In this document: piece after piece, positions 62,012 to 64,000 of the stretch
How positions within the stretch are numbered: the first letter of the stretch is position 1
Layout: each line of letters begins with the position of its first letter
DNA from: Erythrobacter tepidarius
GTDB lineage: Bacteria > Pseudomonadota > Alphaproteobacteria > Sphingomonadales > Sphingomonadaceae
Assembly (NCBI RefSeq): GCF_002155695.1
Contig: NZ_MUYJ01000005.1
Location: 62,001-126,000 of the forward strand
Direction: 5' to 3'
Length of the DNA: 64,000 nt
The notes under the pieces: generated by a model
Told to the model about the DNA's origin: nothing
Seen by the model: only the letters and a program-made list of their open reading frames with translations
Database searches by the model: none
Position numbers and translations under genes: made by a program

Positions 62012-62087
62012 TGGTGAGCCCGACAGGATTCGAACCTGTGACCCGCTGATTAAAAGTCAGCTGCTCTACCTACTGAGCTACGGGCCC
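62012..62087 (-). tRNA. tRNA-Lys (anticodon TTT)
   Basis: Minus-strand sequence begins GGGCCCGTAGCTCAGTAGG and forms a full cloverleaf: 7-bp acceptor stem with one G-U pair, anticodon loop CTTTTAA, T arm GGTTCGAATCC, discriminator A and an encoded CCA (62012-62014). Its 3' end faces the relic zone at 60.8-61.9 kb, the orientation expected for a tRNA used as an integration site. Confidence 0.95.
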
Positions 62088-62119
62088 ACATCTGTGCCGC
62101 GCGGTGGCGGCAGGCGCGC

Positions 62120-62608
62120 TCACCTAGGCAGGGGGCGGCGGCGGGTCAAGCGGGCATGGGCCTGAGCGAGACGCAATCCGCTGGCCGGATCGCGCCAGTC
62201 CGGGGCAATCGTGCAGGCTGGCGTGAGCACGAAAGTGCGGTGGCGGTAGTCGGGGTGGGGGATCGTGAGGCCTGCACTCGCCCAGCGCCCGCCGCTCCAC
62301 AAGATGATGTCGCAATCGAGCACCCGATCACCCCAGCGCCGCCCGCGCCGCCGTCCGAACGCGCGCTCGCTGCGCTTGAGCGCGGCCAGCAGCGCCGGCG
62401 GGGCAAGCTCGCTTTCCAGCACCAGCGCGGCGTTGGCGAAGCGGCGCTGCGCCGCGCCCATCGCCGGCGTGACGAGCACCGGCGAGCGGGCAAGAACGGT
62501 GCCCAATGCGGCCAGCTCCTCCATCGCCGCGCGCACCACGCCCGCGGGCGCTCCAAACCGGTGGTGCCGCCGGTTGCTCCCCAGCGCGACGAGATAGAGG
62601 TTGCGCAC
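62120..62608 (-). CDS. folK: 2-amino-4-hydroxy-6-hydroxymethyldihydropteridine diphosphokinase
   Basis: A 162-residue pyrophosphokinase of folate synthesis (HPPK). YLVALGSNRRHHRFG opens the protein; the ATP/metal motif is WGDRVLDCDIILW, and IPHPDYRHRTFVLTPA is the second signature. The GTG at 62608 gives a standard-length N-terminus and overlaps closely with the amidase gene stop at 62610; ATG 62635 would add nine residues. Runs in the same direction as the amidase, probably one operon. Confidence 0.92.
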   Translation of the reverse strand: MRNLYLVALGSNRRHHRFGAPAGVVRAAMEELAALGTVLARSPVLVTPAMGAAQRRFANAALVLESELAPPALLAALKRSERAFGRRRGRRWGDRVLDCDIILWSGGRWASAGLTIPHPDYRHRTFVLTPACTIAPDWRDPASGLRLAQAHARLTRRRPLPR

Positions 62609-62609
62609 C

Positions 62610-63476
62610 TCAGATGTCTTGCGCAATCCGCCCATAGAGCTGCGGGCGGCGATCGCGGAAGAAGCCCATCCCGGCGCGGTGGGTGGCGGCGCGGGCAAGA
62701 TCGAGCCGCGCGGTCAGCACGCCGGATTCGCCCGCGCCATATTCGGCAAGGACATCGCCCCACTCGTCTGCGATGAAGGAGTGGCCGTAGAAGCGCTGTC
62801 CGCCTTCGGTGCCGATCCGGTTGGCGGCGAGCACTGGCATGCAATTCGACACGCTATGTCCGATCATCGCGCGCCGCCACATGCGGCTGGTGTCGAGATC
62901 GGGGTCATATGGCTCGGAGCCGATCGCGGTGGGATACATCAGCACTTCGGCCCCCATCAGCGCCATCGCGCGCGCGCATTCGGGATACCACTGATCCCAG
63001 CAGATGCCGACGCCGACCCTTACCACGGCACCGTCCTCGCCCGGCACATCCCACACCTTGAAGCCGGTGTTGCCGGGGCGGAAATAGTATTTTTCCTCAT
63101 AGCCCGGCCCATCGGGTATATGGCTCTTGCGATAGGTGCCCATGATGCCGCCATCGGGGCCGATCATCGCAAGGGTGTTGTAATAGTGGTGCCCGTCACG
63201 CTCGAAAAAGCTGGTGGGGATCGTCACTTTCAGCTTCGCGGCCAGCGCCTGCATGGCGGTGACGCTGGGGTGCTCGGGCGTCGGGCGGGCGAGGGCGAAC
63301 AGCGTTTCGTCCTCTTCGCGGCAGAAATAGGGTCCGGAGAACAGCTCGGGCGGAAGGATCAGCTGCGCACCCTTGGCCGCAGCCTCCTCCACCAGCGCCG
63401 ACACGGCGGCGATATTTGCGGCTTCGTCATCCGAGCCGAGGGCCAGCTGCAGGGCGGCGACGGTGATTGCGGTCAT
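62610..63476 (-). CDS. aguB: N-carbamoylputrescine amidase (nitrilase superfamily)
   Basis: A 288-residue carbon-nitrogen hydrolase that converts N-carbamoylputrescine to putrescine. The catalytic triad is visible: glutamate in LPPELFSGPYFCREE, lysine in YRKSHIPDGPGYEEKYYF and cysteine in VGICWDQWYPECAR. The YRKSHIPDGPGYEEK text is typical for this subfamily. It would supply polyamine via the agmatine route; the partner agmatine deiminase is not in the window. Confidence 0.92.
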   Translation of the reverse strand: MTAITVAALQLALGSDDEAANIAAVSALVEEAAAKGAQLILPPELFSGPYFCREEDETLFALARPTPEHPSVTAMQALAAKLKVTIPTSFFERDGHHYYNTLAMIGPDGGIMGTYRKSHIPDGPGYEEKYYFRPGNTGFKVWDVPGEDGAVVRVGVGICWDQWYPECARAMALMGAEVLMYPTAIGSEPYDPDLDTSRMWRRAMIGHSVSNCMPVLAANRIGTEGGQRFYGHSFIADEWGDVLAEYGAGESGVLTARLDLARAATHRAGMGFFRDRRPQLYGRIAQDI

Positions 63477-63552
63477 GCCGCCGCCCCTTATAGCGATTTC
63501 GAGTTCGGTGGAACACCGAAAGGCCTGGAAATCGCGGCCGACAAAGGGGCGA

Positions 63553-64000
63553 TTACTTCGCCTTCTTGAAGAGCAGCGTCATGCGGTCGCTTTCGCCCAG
63601 GCCCTTGAGGTCTTCGCGCTTGGTGGCGAGCACCGGGGGCATTTCCCACACCCCCTCCTTGTGATCGGCGCTGTCCTTGGGATTGGCGTTGACCTCGCTC
63701 TTGGCAACGAGTTCGAAGCCGTTGACCCGCATGAAATCGATCACGTCCTGCTCGCGCAGATAGCCCTTGGTGCCGTTGGCATAGGACCACGGCGCGTCCG
63801 GCTTGGCGCGGTGCTGGACGATGCCGAGCAGCCCGTCATCCTTGAGCAGCTCGCGCATCGCCTTGATTTCGCTGTCGGCCATGTTCCAGCGCATCAGGTT
63901 GTGCATCATGCGAATCACCAGAATGCGATCAAATGTGCCCTTCTGCTCGGCCGGGACAGCGTCCATCGTCATCGCGGCGAAGCGTTCGACGGGCAGCCCC
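63553..64000 (-). CDS. Predicted class I SAM-dependent methyltransferase (COG4798), N-terminus outside window
   Basis: The C-terminal 148 residues of a methyltransferase-like protein. FDRILVIRMMHNLMRWNMADSEIKAMRELLKDDGLLGIVQHRAKPDA and NGTKGYLREQDVIDFMRVNGFELVAKSEVNANPKDSADHKEGVWEMPP are the conserved second half of COG4798, often exported. The SAM-binding loop lies beyond the window edge. Substrate unknown. Confidence 0.88.
   Translation of the reverse strand, partial: GLPVERFAAMTMDAVPAEQKGTFDRILVIRMMHNLMRWNMADSEIKAMRELLKDDGLLGIVQHRAKPDAPWSYANGTKGYLREQDVIDFMRVNGFELVAKSEVNANPKDSADHKEGVWEMPPVLATKREDLKGLGESDRMTLLFKKAK

Noticed and set aside
61935..62165. Plus-strand frame of 76 residues containing DRIRTCDPLIKSQLLYLLSYG
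   Set aside because: This is the antisense translation of tRNA-Lys, a well-known false protein. The tRNA is real and on the minus strand.

Overview
The window is 64 kb of high-GC DNA with an alphaproteobacterial gene set, most likely from the order Sphingomonadales and close to Erythrobacter or Porphyrobacter. The basis is the family mix (DUF1013/TrcR, CarD, a PopZ-type DUF2497 protein, UrcA, DUF6489, DUF1491, DUF1192, a Mg-type HemB) and a gene order that matches the chromosome origin region of Caulobacter. The species call is inference. Nearly all of the sequence is ordinary, tightly packed chromosomal coding DNA.

Layout. 0-9 kb: an acyl-CoA ligase cut by the window edge, trcR, a glycosyltransferase plus phosphoesterase pair, a quinone oxidoreductase plus GST pair, DUF1192 and clpA. 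9-14 kb: a DNA-repair pair (ligase-associated exonuclease and ATP-dependent ligase), DUF1993 and a SulP transporter. 14-27 kb: hemB with a short operon behind it, an M23 peptidase, an Suv3-like helicase with an S4 protein, ferredoxin, carD, two lipoproteins, tsaC, an acyl-CoA dehydrogenase and a DUF815 ATPase. 27-30 kb: a sugar dehydrogenase, free methionine-R-sulfoxide reductase and a glycine-zipper envelope protein.

30-47 kb is the most informative part. parB, parA, rsmG, mnmG and mnmE run leftward and carry six parS sites within 3.3 kb, four of them inside reading frames. Rho, hemJ and hemE follow, also leftward. A 326-bp gap then holds an AT-rich block, DnaA-box-like 9-mers and GANTC sites. 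To the right, PPSR, maf, aroE, coaE, dnaQ, hpf and ptsN all run rightward. This is the hemE/RP001 arrangement of the Caulobacter origin, so the gap is proposed as oriC with parABS about 6-9 kb away.

47-60 kb: cell wall hydrolase, xth, erpA, a CBS protein, a 2Fe-2S protein, an S9 peptidase, a popZ-tolC-pcm operon, fumC, a LytS/LytTR two-component pair with an 11-G tract at its end, and UrcA. 60-62 kb is a small relic zone beside tRNA-Lys: an IS3-type transposase remnant, a recombinase-like fragment and a phosphatase that lacks its catalytic half. 62-64 kb: folK, an N-carbamoylputrescine amidase and a methyltransferase cut by the window edge.

I found no CRISPR array, prophage, rRNA operon, secondary-metabolite cluster or clear defence system. 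The points most worth a second look are the origin/centromere region with dual-coded parS sites, two recurring inverted-repeat operator types, the poly-G tract, the relic next to tRNA-Lys, and five convergent gene pairs that share one CTAR stop overlap.
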